NCBI RefSeq assembly: GCF_019711685.1
Contig: NZ_JAIGYQ010000004.1
Coordinates: forward strand, 62,001-126,000
Reading direction: 5' to 3'
DNA length: 64,000 bases
From: Helicobacter turcicus
GTDB taxonomy: Bacteria > Campylobacterota > Campylobacteria > Campylobacterales > Helicobacteraceae
In this document: piece by piece, positions 62,123 to 64,000 of the stretch
Position numbering within the stretch: the stretch's first letter is position 1
How the letters are laid out: every line of letters starts with the position of its first letter
Program-made: the position numbers and the translations under genes
The notes under the pieces: generated by a model
The model's database searches: none
What the model was told of the DNA's origin: nothing
Seen by the model: the letters and a program-made list of their open reading frames with translations, nothing else

Positions 62123-64000
62123 ATGAAAAAATTTTTAAAAATTCTTGCAATAAGTGTTGTTGGGGTCTTAGTAATCCTTGTTGGTGTGGCATTTTGGCTA
62201 TTTTCAAGTAGCGGAAATGCGTTTTTAAAAGACAAAATCACAGAGATTGCAAACCAAAAAGCTCCCATTGGATTAGAATTTACACATTTTGATTTAGGTT
62301 TTAATTCCTATGCTTTTGCAATCACAGATAAGCAAAAATCTCAAATTGCGCTAAGTGGGGATTACTCGCTCTTTTCTCTTAATACAAAGGCAAAAGTGAA
62401 TGCACTCATTAAGGATTTAGCACTTTATGAAAAACTTATAGGAATGCGTTTAAATGGTGACGTGAGTGTTAATGGTGATGTAATCAAGGAGTCTAATAAG
62501 CTTGCTATTAATGCAGATATTAAAGCCTTTAATAGTATGATAAAAGCAGATGTGAGCTTAGAAGACTTTAAGCCCAAACGTTTATTTTTAAGTAGCAAAG
62601 AGGGGATTTATGTAGAATCTTTACTCTCTTTTTTGAATCAGCCACAATACGCAAAAGGTAGAATCTTAATCAATGCAGATATGGACATTTCAAATCTACA
62701 AGCACCAAGTGGAGGATTTAATATTGCTTCAAGTGCAATTACGCCAAATACTGCACTTTTGCGTAAGACTTACGGGCTTGTGCTTCCAAAAGATTCCATT
62801 AAATTAGCAATTAATGGTGTTGCAAAGAATGATAGCATTACCACTACACTCCTTGCAACTTCTAGTTATTTAAATGTGGAATCTAACAACCTAAAAGCAA
62901 GCATTGTAGATTTCTCAAGCAATGGAGATATTAAGGTGAGTGTAAAAAATATCGGCTTTAGCGATTTTATGCTAAAAACCCCGCTTCTAGCAAATATCAA
63001 CCTAAAATCTAGCAATATTGCTAACCAAGAAGCAACACTAGCTCTAAATGCAGTAACAAATCCGATTCTTGCACATATTGTAATGCCAAATTATGCACCA
63101 CAAAGCGTCAAACTCAATGCAAAAGATTTAAATCTAAAAGAACTTGTTCAACTTGCTTCTAATTATGCAGATATGAAAGATTATGCCGTAAATGGTAGTG
63201 TAAGTTTAAATGCACTTGTGGATAAAATTAATCTCTCCCCGCTAAATTATACGTTAAAGGGGGATTTAAAAAGCACGATTGCAAGTTTGCAATATCAAGG
63301 CTTGGAGATTGGCAAAGATAATACACTAAATGCGGAAATTAGCGGTAATGCAAAGGACTTAAAAGTGCGGGTGGATAGTGATTTATTTGATTCTAAATTG
63401 TTAGCAAACGCAGAATTAGAAAGTAACGTTCCACAAAATGTGCAAGTGGATATTAAAGGATTAAACTTACAAAAACTTGCTAAGCTTTTGCAATACAATG
63501 CGCAAGGTGTTTTAAATGCAAAAGCAGATTTGACAAATTTTAAAGATTCTAATTTTGATGGAGATTTTAGCGTAGAATCTAAGCAGATTACTCTAGCAAA
63601 GGCGACTTTAAACAAGCTTAGTGGAATGGAGTTTAAAAAGGATTTAAGTTTTGCATTGGAGGGCTTAGGAAAAATTAAAAATGGCAGTGGGGAGGCTATG
63701 TTAAATGTAGATGGCAAAGACATTCAAGCAACAATCCAAAATGCAAAAATAGATTTGAAAAATAATGCTTATAGTGCAGATTTTGCTCTAAGCACACCAG
63801 AGATTGCAAATATTAATCCCTTATCAATGGCACTAAAGGGGGCTTTGAGCCTTAAAGGAAGTGCAGGTTTTGCTAATAATAAGCCTAGTTTAATTCTCCA
63901 AAATAGAGATTTTGGAAGCTTTGATGTGGCACTAAAGAATGAAAAACTGCTTGTTAGCGGGAAAGATTTGGATATTAAAAAGATTGCAGCTTTTACGGAT
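62123..64000 (+). CDS. AsmA/TamB-like membrane-anchored protein, cut by the right edge
   Basis: This reading frame is open from ATG 62123 to the window end (626 codons seen), with AAAGGTG seven bases before the start. One N-terminal membrane helix (ILAISVVGVLVILVGVAFWLF) is followed by a long periplasmic part made of repeated short strands with Leu/Ile-Asp/Asn-Gly turns (LNGDVSVNGDVI, then INADMDISNL and VNGSVSLNALVDKI). This is the pattern of AsmA-like repeat-beta-groove proteins, which are linked to phospholipid transport to the outer membrane. No cysteine or catalytic motif is seen. The 3' end lies beyond the window. Confidence 0.65.
   Translation, partial: MKKFLKILAISVVGVLVILVGVAFWLFSSSGNAFLKDKITEIANQKAPIGLEFTHFDLGFNSYAFAITDKQKSQIALSGDYSLFSLNTKAKVNALIKDLALYEKLIGMRLNGDVSVNGDVIKESNKLAINADIKAFNSMIKADVSLEDFKPKRLFLSSKEGIYVESLLSFLNQPQYAKGRILINADMDISNLQAPSGGFNIASSAITPNTALLRKTYGLVLPKDSIKLAINGVAKNDSITTTLLATSSYLNVESNNLKASIVDFSSNGDIKVSVKNIGFSDFMLKTPLLANINLKSSNIANQEATLALNAVTNPILAHIVMPNYAPQSVKLNAKDLNLKELVQLASNYADMKDYAVNGSVSLNALVDKINLSPLNYTLKGDLKSTIASLQYQGLEIGKDNTLNAEISGNAKDLKVRVDSDLFDSKLLANAELESNVPQNVQVDIKGLNLQKLAKLLQYNAQGVLNAKADLTNFKDSNFDGDFSVESKQITLAKATLNKLSGMEFKKDLSFALEGLGKIKNGSGEAMLNVDGKDIQATIQNAKIDLKNNAYSADFALSTPEIANINPLSMALKGALSLKGSAGFANNKPSLILQNRDFGSFDVALKNEKLLVSGKDLDIKKIAAFTD

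Overview
The window looks like chromosomal DNA of an epsilonproteobacterium, most likely a Helicobacter (enterohepatic type). The DNA is A+T-rich. Several gene clusters match Helicobacter pylori order as I remember it: flgB-flgC-fliE-ftsI; murF-hydrolase-ddl; dnaX-tsaE-lptB-rpoN; aroK-AMIN protein-ftsB-like-eno-recA; and fliN-fliO-tonB. A DUF1104 protein, the futalosine-pathway enzyme MqnD, a membrane-anchored MurF and a RibBA with a degenerate second half point the same way. The genus is an inference; no 16S gene is present.

Layout. 1-2.6 kb: outer-membrane phospholipase PldA and a 2-oxoglutarate/Fe(II)-type oxygenase. 2.7-8.4 kb: a tandemly duplicated two-gene module, an exported LamG-like protein followed by an EF-hand-like protein, in which near-identical blocks alternate with divergent blocks. 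8.5-12.8 kb: dnaK and grpE (no hrcA beside them), an M23 peptidase and an aldolase-II-like protein. 13-21.3 kb: NDH-2, a Na/Pi cotransporter, the flgB-flgC-fliE-ftsI operon behind a sigma-54 promoter, and ilvD.

21.4-30.4 kb is an accessory defence island between ilvD and lysE. It holds a BcgI-like restriction-modification pair whose specificity subunit has three target-recognition domains and two poly-G tracts (G12 and G10). It also holds a silent fourth recognition-domain cassette, an orphan D12-class adenine methylase, a membrane/soluble pair resembling the Kiwa anti-phage system, and decayed pieces of ilvD, lysE, an aldo/keto reductase and a RhuM-like gene. A 436-bp direct repeat brackets its right half.

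30.4-64 kb is core genome: transporters, pseudopilins, RsmE, two tRNAs (fMet, Gln), RibBA, cell-wall genes, cytochrome c, a two-component system with an unusual four-cysteine kinase insert, DNA replication and repair genes (dnaX, recA, uvrD), sigma-54 (rpoN), LPS, shikimate and menaquinone genes, flagellar switch/export genes, a Ca-type P-ATPase, a small putative motility protein and an AsmA-like protein cut by the right edge. Motility is a recurring theme: rpoN lies here together with sigma-54-type promoters in front of flgB and the DUF1104 gene, and a FliA-like element stands before the small motility protein.

The best candidates for something undescribed are the mosaic LamG/EF-hand bicistron and the doubly phase-variable, cassette-built specificity subunit.
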